64,000 nt of DNA from Herbinix sp. (lineage in GTDB: Bacteria > Bacillota > Clostridia > Lachnospirales > Lachnospiraceae), in assembly GCA_029240245.1 (NCBI GenBank), contig JARBTJ010000016.1, positions 1 through 64,000 on the forward strand. The letters run 5' to 3'. Shown piece by piece: positions 17,822 to 26,824 of this stretch. The translations under genes were made by a program, and so were the position numbers. Under the pieces are notes generated by a model. It had not been told where the DNA came from, made no database searches, and saw only the letters and a program-made list of their open reading frames with translations. Position 1 is the stretch's first letter, and each line of letters starts with the position of its first letter.

Positions 17822-19050
17822 ATGGGATATCAGGATAAGTGCGAACTAAATCAAAGTAAATGGACCTTGGAACAGTTTAAAGAATGGCAGGAAATCTGCC
17901 TGCATTGCGGTGCATGCGTTGCTCATGGACCAATAATTCCGCATAATAATGAGGAACTGCCGCCGGATGAATGGCAGTCACCGGAACGTAAATGTCCCTC
18001 CTTGGAGTACTACAAATTAAAAACTTTCAGCGGACAAGGGAGATTATTGTTAACAGCTGCCGTTTTCCGGGATAGGACAGAGATAACTGATGACCTCACA
18101 AATATTATGTTTACTTGTAATTCGTGTGGGATCTGCAATGAAATATGCCCACCCTACTTACCAATGCACGTTACGTTAGCCTGTCGCGAAGAAATTAATG
18201 AAAAGGGATTACCCTTGCCGGAGCCTTTACCTGAATTATTTGAAAATATGGAGAATAAACATAATCTCTTTGGCCTTGAAAAGCGTGCGAAATCCGTTCC
18301 GGATTTGCCTGAAAAAGGAACAGATTTGTATTTTACCGGATGTTATACTTCTTATCTCCTGCCTGAAATTGGAAAAGTCAATGCTGAATTACTTCGTTTG
18401 GGAGGTCTGGATGTAAGTCATTTTGGTACGGAAGAGTCATGTTGCGGGGAAGTAGCCAGACAAGCAGGTAATCGAAAGCTATTGAGAAGATTGCCAGGGA
18501 CCAGATCAGTAAGGTGGAAGCTGCAGGGGCAAAGAGAGTAATCTGTAGTTGTGCCCATTGCTATAAAACCTGGAAAGAAGAGTATCCAAGGGCAATCCAG
18601 GCTGAACTGCCGTTTGAGGTAGTACATGTGACTGAAGTATTAGTGGATTTGATCAATGAAGGAAAATTACATCCAACGATTCCAATTAATAAGGAAATAA
18701 CATATCATGATCCATGTTTCTTAAGAGGAAAGCATCATGAAGAACCAAGAGATATCTTGAAATCAATCCCCGGTTTAAAATTAAAGGAAATGGAACGCCA
18801 TGGCCGTTGGTCTTATTGCTGTGGAGCAGGAGCAAAGATTGCCTTAAACTGCTATCCTGATTATGCTGATTCTATTGGAAAAGAACGTGTAAATGAGGCA
18901 ATCAACGCTGCAGACGAAGTAATTACTGCTTGTCCGGTTTGCTACAATCAACTAAGATACAGCGCTAAGGCAGAAGAATTAGATCTTTCTGTAGAAGATA
19001 TATCAATGCTGCTAGCCGAATCAGTAGGAATTGATTTGAATAAATTATAG
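17822..19050 (+). pseudogene. Fe-S protein with two ferredoxin motifs and two CCG domains, frameshifted
   Basis: Two overlapping frames form one protein of about 409 residues. The first carries CLHCGAC and CNSCGICNEICPP for 4Fe-4S clusters and the first CCG domain (TGCYTSYLLPEIG, EESCCGEV). After GNRK the frame is lost: one A is missing in the short run at 18475-18477. Restoring it gives AIEKIARDQISKVEAAGAKR and continues to CSCAHCYKTW, YHDPCFLRG, YCCGAGA and CPVCYNQL. This is the GlpC/HdrD-like electron-transfer subunit. All cluster ligands are intact, so the lesion is recent or a sequencing error. A GTG at 18514 could start the second part on its own. Confidence 0.8.
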
Positions 19051-19067
19051 TGGAAAGAGGTGTGCTG

Positions 19068-20783
19068 ATGAAACAATCAATCCAACGTATTCCGTTTTCA
19101 AAGGCCCTGCCTGTGGGCGAAAGAACGTATAGATTTAGTGTAGAGGTCGATACTGAGAAATGTACCGGTTGTGGAATTTGTGCCATAGAATGTCCGTCCA
19201 GAATTATTGAGATGGCACCATCTCAATTGAATCAGTGCAATAAAAAAGCTAATTGCAGTAAAAACTGTTTATGCGAAAACGAAGTTCGTATCGCACTAAA
19301 TCAGTTGGAAGAGGGGCAGAGCACTATCAATGCATGGGAAACGGTAACCGCTGTGAATCCTTTCCCCTCTGTTTTAGGCAGGTTATGTTCACATCCGTGT
19401 GAAGACGCATGCAATCGCAGTTATTTAGATCAGTCAGTAAACCTGCATGAAGCAGAGCGTTTTATAGGGGATTATGCAATTGAAAATAACCTGGAATTTA
19501 AGAAACCTGATTTTATACAGGAAGGCAAGGCAGCAGTTGTCGGAGGGGGAATATCCGGACTAACCTGTGCATATCATCTTGCCAGAAACGGTTATAGAGT
19601 TACGGTTTTTGATGAAAACGAAAAAATGGGCGGCATTGTACAATATGCAATCCCAAGCTTCCGGATTCCACGTAATATACTGGATGCAGAGATTGAAAGA
19701 TTAAGAAAGCTGGGAATAGAATTCAGGAATAATACCAGGATAGGAGTAGATTATACTTTAGAACAGCTTAAAGAATCCTATGATGCAATTTACATGGCAG
19801 TTGGGTGCCACCGTGAAGCCCAACTTAATGTAAGCGGAGAAGAAGATACCCAGAACATGTTTGATTTTTTAGAAGAAGTAGTTTCGGAAAATCCAACACC
19901 GATAAAAGGAGTCACAGTAGTTGTCGGCGGTGGTAATTCTGCCATGGATGTTGCCAGGACAGCTTTAAGAAGGGGATCGGCAAGAGTTATTGTATTATGC
20001 CTTGAATCCAGGTATGAAATGAAAGCCAGCGAACAGGAGATTCGTGAAGCACTGGCAGAAGGCATAGAGCTGTTAACAGGTCTTGCAATACAAAGAATTG
20101 AGAAAAAGAACGATGGTAAGAAGTGCGTTTATCTAAAAAAATGTATCAGAATTTTTGATGAAGAAGGTAAATTTAACCCAGAGTATGAAGAATTAAATCA
20201 TGAATATATTAATGCGGACTTAATAATAAAAGCCATTGGATTGTACCCGGAAACTGATTTTTTACTGGAACAAGGCTTAAAAACTACTCAGAGAGGCAAT
20301 ATCCTTATAAAGGACTATAAAACAATGCAGACGGAAACCACAGGAGTATTCGCAGGAGGTGATATTGTAGCTCATCCAAAATCGGGTACAATTGGAGGAG
20401 GAATCAGTTTGGCGATAGCGGCGGCGAAAGGTATAGTGAATTTTCTGGATGGTAAATTTCAAGAATCCACAGATGGGAATCGAGTAAATATAAGCCGGAA
20501 TCAAGAGAGATATAATCTGTTAATGCAACGTCAGGAAGGAAAAGAAATCCTATTCCACAACGAGTTGGTAGATTGGAAGAAAGACTATGTGGAAGGGTTA
20601 ACGAAGGATCAACTGCTCTTGGAAGCAAAGCGCTGTTTGGCATGCGGACAGAAACATGCAGTATATATTGGGGCACAGAATACTACGGAATTTAACAGAG
20701 CCTGTCATAATTGCCATAACTGTGTCAGCATATGTCCGGAAGGTGCAATTACGTTTAAATACACAACCATATATAATCAATAA
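19068..20783 (+). CDS. GltD-like NAD(P)H flavoprotein with N- and C-terminal ferredoxin domains
   Basis: A 571-residue oxidoreductase. The N-terminal region has CTGCGICAIECPS (4Fe-4S), further Cys (CNKKANCSKNCLC), then the GltD-type bis-cluster domain (CSHPCEDACNR). FAD binds at AAVVGGGISGLTCAYHLA and NAD(P)H at VVVGGGNSAMDVARTALRRG, with GGDIVAHPKSGTIGGGI closing the FAD site. The C-terminus adds CLACG and CHNCHNCVSICPEGAI. It resembles the electron-input subunit of glutamate-synthase-like and bifurcating complexes. GTG at 19050 is possible, but ATG 19068 follows AAAGAGGTG. Third gene of the LysR-linked operon. Confidence 0.9.
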   Translation: MKQSIQRIPFSKALPVGERTYRFSVEVDTEKCTGCGICAIECPSRIIEMAPSQLNQCNKKANCSKNCLCENEVRIALNQLEEGQSTINAWETVTAVNPFPSVLGRLCSHPCEDACNRSYLDQSVNLHEAERFIGDYAIENNLEFKKPDFIQEGKAAVVGGGISGLTCAYHLARNGYRVTVFDENEKMGGIVQYAIPSFRIPRNILDAEIERLRKLGIEFRNNTRIGVDYTLEQLKESYDAIYMAVGCHREAQLNVSGEEDTQNMFDFLEEVVSENPTPIKGVTVVVGGGNSAMDVARTALRRGSARVIVLCLESRYEMKASEQEIREALAEGIELLTGLAIQRIEKKNDGKKCVYLKKCIRIFDEEGKFNPEYEELNHEYINADLIIKAIGLYPETDFLLEQGLKTTQRGNILIKDYKTMQTETTGVFAGGDIVAHPKSGTIGGGISLAIAAAKGIVNFLDGKFQESTDGNRVNISRNQERYNLLMQRQEGKEILFHNELVDWKKDYVEGLTKDQLLLEAKRCLACGQKHAVYIGAQNTTEFNRACHNCHNCVSICPEGAITFKYTTIYNQ

Positions 20784-20813
20784 GGTATAGATAAACAAGA
20801 AGAAAATATGGAT

Positions 20814-20843
20814 AGCCCGGTCATTGACCGGGCTTTATTTTTG
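20814..20843 (+). terminator. Terminator of the redox operon
   Basis: AGCCCGGTCA (20814-20823) and TGACCGGGCT (20825-20834) form a tight hairpin followed by TTATTTTT. Confidence 0.85.
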
Positions 20844-20868
20844 TCTTATGCATAGAATTACAATTTAA

Positions 20869-22782
20869 TTATATAACTCTTTGAAAAATATTCATAAAAG
20901 ATTCCAGATCCTTTACCATTAATATTTGCTTTACAATCTTACTATCAGAGAAAATCCGGACAAAAAGGTCATAGATAATATGAAAATGGTAAGAATCTTT
21001 ATTGCTTATCACTATCATAGCAATAACATTAATGTGTTCATCCTTCCACAACATAGGCCGGTTGTTTATAATAATTTGGATAGCACTTTTATGAGCATTA
21101 AGCATGCTGGAATGAGGGAGTGCTACTATGTTAAAGAATGAGGTACTTGACATAGCTTCGCGTTTTAATACATTGTATTCGTAATTTTCATCTACATAAT
21201 TTTCATCTACCAGTTTTTTACATAAGTGATTAATTGCAGCTTTTGAATCTTTGAAATAATGATTTATTTCAAAAAAATCATTGGGCAAGTATTTATCCAA
21301 GTATTGTTTTAACTCCTGAAGATATATTGTACGTTTTAAAGAAAAGATTTTATTGTTAATAATTTGAAAATCATTTGATGATAAAAAGGGTGATATAGTT
21401 ATTACATTTGGTAAATTTACAATTGGAATAACAGAAATTATTAACTTGGATGAATACATATTGTCGGCTAGTTTTTCTATATCCAACGTATCATAAATTT
21501 CAGTGAGTTCCAGTTGATTACTAGTGTTTGACTTTATTTCATTAATAATTGTATTAGTAATATTATAATATGAAGGACATACCAAAACACCTGAAACGCG
21601 AGACTCAAAAGTAGAATGCTCTTTTAGGAAACATCCAAGCTGAAAAGCAATAAAATCAATTTCTTCCTGATTAATTGCTGCAATCTGACGATCCTGTATC
21701 CTGTCAACAATGTGAGTTGCAACCTCATATAAAAAGGGATGCTTATTTCTTATATCAAAAAAAGCAGAATTTGAGGATAAAAAATTAAAGGAAGAACGAA
21801 TTTGAATCCTTTGAAAGTGGTGTGTAAGTTTCATTAAAAACTCTTCTTCAATAAAACAATAGTTAAAAAAATTCTCGACAAACTGTAAAACATTTTGTAA
21901 TTTATCATAAGTATTCTTAAAGGAAGGTGTTGTTAAAAGCGGTGAAGCATTGGAATAATCTGTTGTACTAATTAAACTAATGCATAGAAAATAGAGCTCA
22001 CCATTCCTGAAATTGTAATCAAATTTCTCCTCTAAGTCTTTTATAATATTTAGCGCGGCTTGATAATCCGGATATTGATGGATATCAGGAATAAGACATG
22101 AGTCATCATCAATGTAATTTCCGCCTTGTATGCGAATAATTTGGATGATAAGTATTAATAAAAAATCATAAAAAAGAAAACCATTTATATTTAACCCTTT
22201 TTCATTAATGTGTTTTTTGGCAATATTACAGATTGTAGTTACGTCAAATTCAGGAAATATATATTTTATAAAGTTAAAATTGGTAAGTTTTGAATCCTCT
22301 GTATATTTAATAACATAAATATACAGTTTCCTTTTGTTAAGTTCATCGCCATTAAGTTGTATATAATCTTTATTTCGATGAATTTTTAGATCATAGTTTT
22401 TAATAAGAGAAGAAATTTCCAATATATCTACTTCTAAAGTACGTTCGCTTATAAAAAGTGTATCAGTTAAATCAATAATAGATACTTTATTTTGATTTAG
22501 TAACTTTCTAATTATATAGTAATGGCGTTCATTAGGCGTTTCTGAGAGAGATTTATCTGTCTTATAAAACTCACCAGAGGAAGTAGCATTGGGGTTTAGT
22601 CTATAGCCGTTTTGGGATGATAAAATCAAAGGCATAATATTATTTGATTTGTTGATTTCAATTACATAGTTTCGAATTGTTCTGCTGCTTATATGAAGAT
22701 AAGAAGCCAATTCATCCGCGGAAATCCAATCTTTTGCATTTGAAAGATGCTTTATAAGTAATTGTTGATTATCTTTTTTCAT
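20869..22782 (-). CDS. PRD-containing transcriptional regulator with PTS EIIA domain
   Basis: A 637-residue regulator of the BglG/MtlR type. Residues about 1-60 are a helix-turn-helix (WISADELASYLHISSRTIRN), followed by a second (TDTLFISERTLEVDILEI), then PRD domains around 170-420 with conserved His (e.g. THHFQRI, ATHIVDRIQD), a EIIB-like region, and a C-terminal EIIA type-2 domain whose phospho-His is in VALPHSS. The second ATG at 22782 is chosen, with TGGAG 8 bases upstream. Such proteins switch sugar operons by PTS phosphorylation. No intact PTS or sugar operon adjoins it; GH4 debris lies just upstream, so it may be an orphan. Confidence 0.85.
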   Translation of the reverse strand: MKKDNQQLLIKHLSNAKDWISADELASYLHISSRTIRNYVIEINKSNNIMPLILSSQNGYRLNPNATSSGEFYKTDKSLSETPNERHYYIIRKLLNQNKVSIIDLTDTLFISERTLEVDILEISSLIKNYDLKIHRNKDYIQLNGDELNKRKLYIYVIKYTEDSKLTNFNFIKYIFPEFDVTTICNIAKKHINEKGLNINGFLFYDFLLILIIQIIRIQGGNYIDDDSCLIPDIHQYPDYQAALNIIKDLEEKFDYNFRNGELYFLCISLISTTDYSNASPLLTTPSFKNTYDKLQNVLQFVENFFNYCFIEEEFLMKLTHHFQRIQIRSSFNFLSSNSAFFDIRNKHPFLYEVATHIVDRIQDRQIAAINQEEIDFIAFQLGCFLKEHSTFESRVSGVLVCPSYYNITNTIINEIKSNTSNQLELTEIYDTLDIEKLADNMYSSKLIISVIPIVNLPNVITISPFLSSNDFQIINNKIFSLKRTIYLQELKQYLDKYLPNDFFEINHYFKDSKAAINHLCKKLVDENYVDENYEYNVLKREAMSSTSFFNIVALPHSSMLNAHKSAIQIIINNRPMLWKDEHINVIAMIVISNKDSYHFHIIYDLFVRIFSDSKIVKQILMVKDLESFMNIFQRVI

Positions 22783-22895
22783 AGAATTCTCCATATTAAA
22801 TAATTACAATAAATTATAGTTTTTTAATTATATTATAGCAATTATAAATTGATAAATATATAAATAAAATGTTAATTTAAATAAATAAAAGGACA

Positions 22896-22996
22896 ATGGG
22901 ATTTAAAACAATTCCTGCTATTCTGGAAATTGCAAAAGCAATTGATAACTATGCTGTAAAAGACTGTTATCTAATCAACCTTGCCAACCCTTCCTG
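22896..22996 (+). pseudogene. GH4-type 6-phospho-glycosidase fragment
   Basis: The short frame reads FKTIPAILEIAKAIDNYA then LINLANPS, which corresponds to the NAD/metal region of family-4 glycosidases (pattern TIP-ILDIAK ... WLINFTNP). Nothing before or after belongs to that family. A relic of a sugar-phosphate hydrolase, plausibly from the operon once controlled by the PRD regulator. Confidence 0.55.
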
Positions 22997-23080
22997 AGAT
23001 CAATCCCATTAACTGTGACAAAAAAGTTAAAGGAATAGAATTATGAACTTTGGAAGGAATGGATAATGAGATTTTAATGT

Positions 23081-23254
23081 CCAGATGGAGATGTACTTGT
23101 AGTCTCTCATGGTGGGGCAATCTTGGCAATTGCTTATTCTCTTATGAATGGAAGAGGGATGGATGAAATGTGTCCTCCAGAAAATTGTTCTTTAACGAAA
23201 TTGGAATACGATAGACAATTTAAAATTACAGAGTATAATCGAATATTAAGATGA
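23081..23254 (+). pseudogene. Histidine-phosphatase C-terminal fragment
   Basis: A 57-codon frame without start reads DGDVLVVSHGGAILAIAYSL and then CPPENCSLTKLEYD. SHGG with the following Ala-Ile is the second catalytic His motif of phosphoglycerate-mutase-like phosphatases. The N-terminal RHG motif is absent. Confidence 0.6.
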
Positions 23255-23275
23255 GAAATAATTGTATAAATAAAT

Positions 23276-23312
23276 GCATAGAAATTTCCTGGTACAAGGA
23301 AGTTTTTATGCA
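23276..23312 (+). terminator. Terminator-like hairpin
   Basis: GCATAGAAATTTCCT pairs imperfectly with AGGAAGTTTTTATGC, ending in a T-rich arm; it ends the phosphatase remnant. Confidence 0.5.
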
Positions 23313-23642
23313 TTTATTTATATTTGTGAAAGGTTATATAATAACCAATGTAAGAAAATAACTTATTGATCGTTTTCCAAGTGCTTTTAGACAGAGCTGA
23401 TAGATCAGGGTAAATATCATAAAATTAGATATAATAGTATTCTGATAGGTGGAATGACCACCAGAAATAATAGGTAACATTAAAATCACCTCTTGTCGAA
23501 AAAATAAATTACATTTAGCCGGCTTCGCCGCAAATTTTAGATGTTTTTCAGCAAAAGAGTGGGCGGTTTTATAAAAATAAAATCTGTAAGCTTTATAAAA
23601 AAATAAAGCTAAAAGATTCATCATTAAATGGAGGAAATAAGA
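23313..23642. other. Gap; one doubtful 48-codon reverse frame
   Basis: On the minus strand 23334-23480 encodes a 48-residue hydrophobic peptide starting MLPIISGGHSTYQN with an AGAGGTGATTTTA ribosome site. I recognise no family. It could be a real small membrane peptide or chance; no other gene is seen in the gap. Confidence 0.3.
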
Positions 23643-24926
23643 ATGAACAAAGAATCGATAGAAATTAAATCTGCTGCTGAACCCGAAAAAAGGATATTTC
23701 CAACACTTTCTACTACTGAGCGGGACAGGCGATGGGAGCAGACGAGAGCATTCATGCGCGAGCAGGGGCTCAGCGTTTTGGTTGGTATTGGAGGTTTCAA
23801 CACCAACCGCCTTCAGCCATATCTTGCCAATATCAGCGGTGCCGGTGGCGCGGTGGTGTTTCCGCTTGACTCTGCGCCCGTCTATCTTGGGAGCGCATGG
23901 GACGTTGGCATTAATTACGACAATGCGCAGCGTGGGATTGAGCCGTGGATAAAGGACACGCGTGCGTGCTTCGATCCGATCGGTTCAGTAGGTGAAGTGC
24001 TCGAGGAACGCGGCTTGAAAAAGGCCCGTATCGGGGTGTTCGGCTTGACCCATGCTATGATTCCGATTGGTGGTTCTTCGACATTTCCGAATGGCTCCCA
24101 ACTTATGGAAGTGCTCCAAGGCGCGGAGATCGTCGATGTGACAACTAAGTTCGGTCTGACGATGCTGAAGAAAAGCCCGGAGGAACTGGAGATGGTTCGC
24201 CATGCGGCAAAGGCCTGTGAACGCGCAGTGCAAGCACTGGTTGACGCATGCCATGTTGGTGCGCTCGAAACCGATCTTTTTGCTGCGGTGGTTGGTGCTC
24301 TCGCTATTGAAGGGTGCGACCCCTCGCCGGGCACTCTGAATATAACGATCAAACCCGAGGCGATGGGCTTCATGGGCGGGCTTCAGTGGTTTTATCCGCA
24401 GAGCCAGCCACAAGCGCTGGAAGTTGGTGATGTGGTCGAGGTCGAGATATTTGCCTGGTATGGCGGTGTAGACAGTCAAGCACAGGCCAGTATTGTCATC
24501 GGTGAGCCAGATGCCGAACGCCTGCATCTTGCGGATGTGGCACTTCGTTCCTATGAAGCCGGTGTTGCGCAGATCCGCCCCGGAGTAAAGTTTTCGTCGG
24601 TCTGGAAAGCCATGCGTCAAGTTATTCTCGATGAGGGATGCTGGGTCGGGAGCCCTATCTTACACAGCCTGTCCCCCGTGCTTCTTGTAGGGGAGATGAA
24701 CGCGGGTCTGATGGAAGCCAACGTCGATCCTATTTTCAAAGCTCCCGCTTTCGTTCCAGGTTATAATGATGAGGAGGTGTTTCTAGGGGAAGGCATGGTA
24801 CTTGCAGTAGAACCTTGTGTCGCCTTGGGTTACAAGAAGGCAATGGCTGGTGGCGCCGTTATCGTTACGCGCGACGGCGCAGAAGAGCTCAACTCACTGC
24901 CGTTCCAGATGCCGGTAATTCGATAA
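23643..24926 (+). CDS. M24-fold (creatinase/aminopeptidase P-like) protein, copy 1
   Basis: A 427-residue protein with the two-domain layout of creatinase/prolidase: an N-terminal domain to about 165 (ERDRRWEQTRAFMREQGLSV) and a pita-bread domain. Of the five M24 metal ligands, the first Asp is Glu (VVEVEIFAW), the second is Gln (DSQAQASIVIG), the His is kept (LHSLSP), one Glu is kept (LAVEPC) and the last Glu is Gly/Ala (GGAVIVT). So a dinuclear peptidase centre is unlikely; metal-free creatinase-like chemistry is an alternative. Start chosen after GGAGGAAATAAG. The gene is clearly GC-richer than its neighbours, suggesting transfer. A close paralogue follows. Confidence 0.85.
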   Translation: MNKESIEIKSAAEPEKRIFPTLSTTERDRRWEQTRAFMREQGLSVLVGIGGFNTNRLQPYLANISGAGGAVVFPLDSAPVYLGSAWDVGINYDNAQRGIEPWIKDTRACFDPIGSVGEVLEERGLKKARIGVFGLTHAMIPIGGSSTFPNGSQLMEVLQGAEIVDVTTKFGLTMLKKSPEELEMVRHAAKACERAVQALVDACHVGALETDLFAAVVGALAIEGCDPSPGTLNITIKPEAMGFMGGLQWFYPQSQPQALEVGDVVEVEIFAWYGGVDSQAQASIVIGEPDAERLHLADVALRSYEAGVAQIRPGVKFSSVWKAMRQVILDEGCWVGSPILHSLSPVLLVGEMNAGLMEANVDPIFKAPAFVPGYNDEEVFLGEGMVLAVEPCVALGYKKAMAGGAVIVTRDGAEELNSLPFQMPVIR

Positions 24927-24949
24927 GTGGCTAAAACGGTACTTGACTT

Positions 24950-25002
24950 AAATAGGAGGTAATAAGACAATGAATCAAATAGGTGGTAATAAGACAATGA
25001 GC
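24950..25002 (+). repeat. Tandem duplication of ribosome binding site plus start codon
   Basis: The 27-base unit AAATAGGAGGTAATAAGACA followed by ATGAATC (24950-24976) is repeated at once as AAATAGGTGGTAATAAGACA then ATGAGC (24977-25002). Both copies are in frame, giving two possible starts at 24970 and 24997. The first copy has the stronger Shine-Dalgarno. Confidence 0.85.
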
Positions 25003-26244
25003 AATTCAAGGATATTTCCTATGCTTTCTACAGCTGAGAGGGACCGCCGATGGGAGCGGACACGCGCATTCATGCGCGAGCAGGGTCTCAGCGCATTGGT
25101 CGGCATTGGAGGTTTTAATACCAATCGCCTTCAGCCATACCTTGCCAATACTAATGGCGCTGGTGGCGCGGTGTTGTTCCCGCTTGACTCTGAGCCCGTC
25201 TATTTCGGGGGCGCCTGGGACATCGGCATAAATTTCGATAACGAGCGGCAGGGACTTGAACCATGGATTAAGGACACGCGGGTGAGCTTTGATCCCATCG
25301 GTTCGTTAGGTGAAGTGCTTGAGGAGCGTGGGTTGAAAAAGACCCGCATAGGGGTGTTTGGCGTGACCGCTTCATCCGTTCCGATCGGTGGTTCCTCGAC
25401 ATACCCTGAAGGTGTACACCTCATGGAAGTGCTCCAAGGTGTGGATACCGTCGATGTGACAACTGAGTTTGGTCTTACGATGTTGAAGAAAAGTACAGAA
25501 GAATTGGCGTTGGTACGCCAGGCCGCAAAGGCGTGTGAATCCGCAGCGCAAGCCTTGGTTGACGAGTGTCACGTTGGCGCACTGGTAACCGATCTTTATG
25601 CCGCTGTGGTTGGTGCTCTCATCAGAGAAGGGTGTAACCCCTCTCCAATCGATCTACTGATGACGGTCGAGTCTGAGGCGATGGGCTTCATGGCCGGGCA
25701 TCAGTGGTTTTATCCGCAGCGCCAGCCAAAAGCGTTGGAGATTGGCGATGTGGTCGTGGCTGAGATATTTGCCTGGTATGGCGGCCAGGACAGCCAAGCG
25801 CAGATCACTATCGTCATCGGTGAACCCGATGCCGAACGCCTGCATCTTGCAGATGTGTCTCGTCGTGCATATGAAGCCGGTGTCGCGCAAATCCGCCCCG
25901 GAGTAAAGTTTACGTCGGTCTGGAAGGCTATGCGTGAAGTTATTCTTGATGGGGGATGCTGGGCCGCGAGCCCTGTTACACACAGCCTGTCCCCTGTACT
26001 TCTTGTAGGGGAGATGAACGCGGGTCTAATGGAAGCCAACGTTGATCCACGTTTTAAAGCTCCCGCTTTCGTCCCTGGCTATAATGATGAAGAGCTGGTT
26101 ATAGAGGAAGGTATGGTTCTTGCAATAGAGCCTTGCTCTGCCTTAGGTTACAAGAAGGGATTGTTAGGTGGTGCCGTTATCGTTACACACGACGGCTCAG
26201 AAGAGCTCAACTCGCTGACGCTCCATATGCAGGTGGCCCGATAA
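24970..26244 (+). CDS. M24-fold (creatinase/aminopeptidase P-like) protein, copy 2
   Basis: A 424-residue paralogue of the preceding gene, about three-quarters identical by eye. It keeps the same ligand changes: Glu in VVVAEIFAW, Gln in DSQAQITIVIG, His in THSLSP, Glu in LAIEPC, and no Glu before VIVTHDG. Shared loss in both copies points to conserved altered chemistry rather than decay. Start is 24970 or 24997 (duplicated start region); the shorter form begins MSNSRIFPML, aligning with copy 1. The pair probably forms one operon (44-base gap) and may act as a hetero- or homodimer, since M24 proteins dimerise. GC-rich like copy 1. Confidence 0.85.
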   Translation: MNQIGGNKTMSNSRIFPMLSTAERDRRWERTRAFMREQGLSALVGIGGFNTNRLQPYLANTNGAGGAVLFPLDSEPVYFGGAWDIGINFDNERQGLEPWIKDTRVSFDPIGSLGEVLEERGLKKTRIGVFGVTASSVPIGGSSTYPEGVHLMEVLQGVDTVDVTTEFGLTMLKKSTEELALVRQAAKACESAAQALVDECHVGALVTDLYAAVVGALIREGCNPSPIDLLMTVESEAMGFMAGHQWFYPQRQPKALEIGDVVVAEIFAWYGGQDSQAQITIVIGEPDAERLHLADVSRRAYEAGVAQIRPGVKFTSVWKAMREVILDGGCWAASPVTHSLSPVLLVGEMNAGLMEANVDPRFKAPAFVPGYNDEELVIEEGMVLAIEPCSALGYKKGLLGGAVIVTHDGSEELNSLTLHMQVAR

Positions 26245-26563
26245 GTGACGATGTGTTTTGATTAAGGCAAGATTTTTAAGTATCCGGAAACAAAGAGGAT
26301 GCAATAGTTCTTATGAGTGGCAATGTGATATTTATTGTTGTGATAAATACAGGAGATTATTAGAATATAGATTTTGTAGGTTCTGGAGAAATTCAAAAGG
26401 TATTAACGGTAAATAAATGATGAAAAGGGGTATTAAGTTAAATGACTTAATACCCTTTTTTGAAGGAATATAACAACTATAGATAATTCTCCAATGACAC
26501 AAAAAGCAGATTGCAGGCAGAATCTTGAAAGTTATTATCTTATGAATGTAAGTGGGGAGAGGC
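26245..26563. other. Gap with terminator
   Basis: Only a strong hairpin at 26428-26461 is seen; no gene recognised. Confidence 0.4.
26428..26461 (+). terminator. Terminator after the M24 pair
   Basis: GGGTATTAAGT (26428-26438) and ACTTAATACCC (26445-26455) pair perfectly and are followed by TTTTTT. Confidence 0.85.
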
Positions 26564-26824
26564 CTAAGCCTGTGCCTTTGAAACGATTACACTTTCCACA
26601 CAGTCCTCTATGCTCTTGCCGTCAGAGAGAAAATGAAGATTCACAGTGTAATTTATCCTGCCGATTTTCATAGTTTTGGATACTTGATTCGCAGAACAGC
26701 TCACAGCGTTTTTCACTGCCTGTTCATACACACTCATATCAAGCTCGCCTAACTGGTCAGCCAGTGCGACTCTCATTTTGGAAAAGAAATTGAGAATCCA
26801 GTTCATAATTCTTGTGTTTTTCAT
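26564..26824 (-). CDS. Small protein typical of conjugative-element cargo, unknown function
   Basis: An 86-residue protein starting MKNTRIMNWILNFFSKMRVA with AAAGGATGG upstream of ATG. The N-terminal helix is amphipathic; the rest is mixed alpha-beta with GRINYTVNLHF. I recognise it only as resembling small proteins carried by Clostridiales mobile elements; no domain can be named. It marks the left part of the element debris that runs to about 34.4 kb. Confidence 0.55.
   Translation of the reverse strand: MKNTRIMNWILNFFSKMRVALADQLGELDMSVYEQAVKNAVSCSANQVSKTMKIGRINYTVNLHFLSDGKSIEDCVESVIVSKAQA

Noticed and set aside
23915-24620. Long reverse frames of 152 and 211 codons
   Set aside because: Opposite the GC-rich M24 gene; long antisense frames are expected from its codon use.
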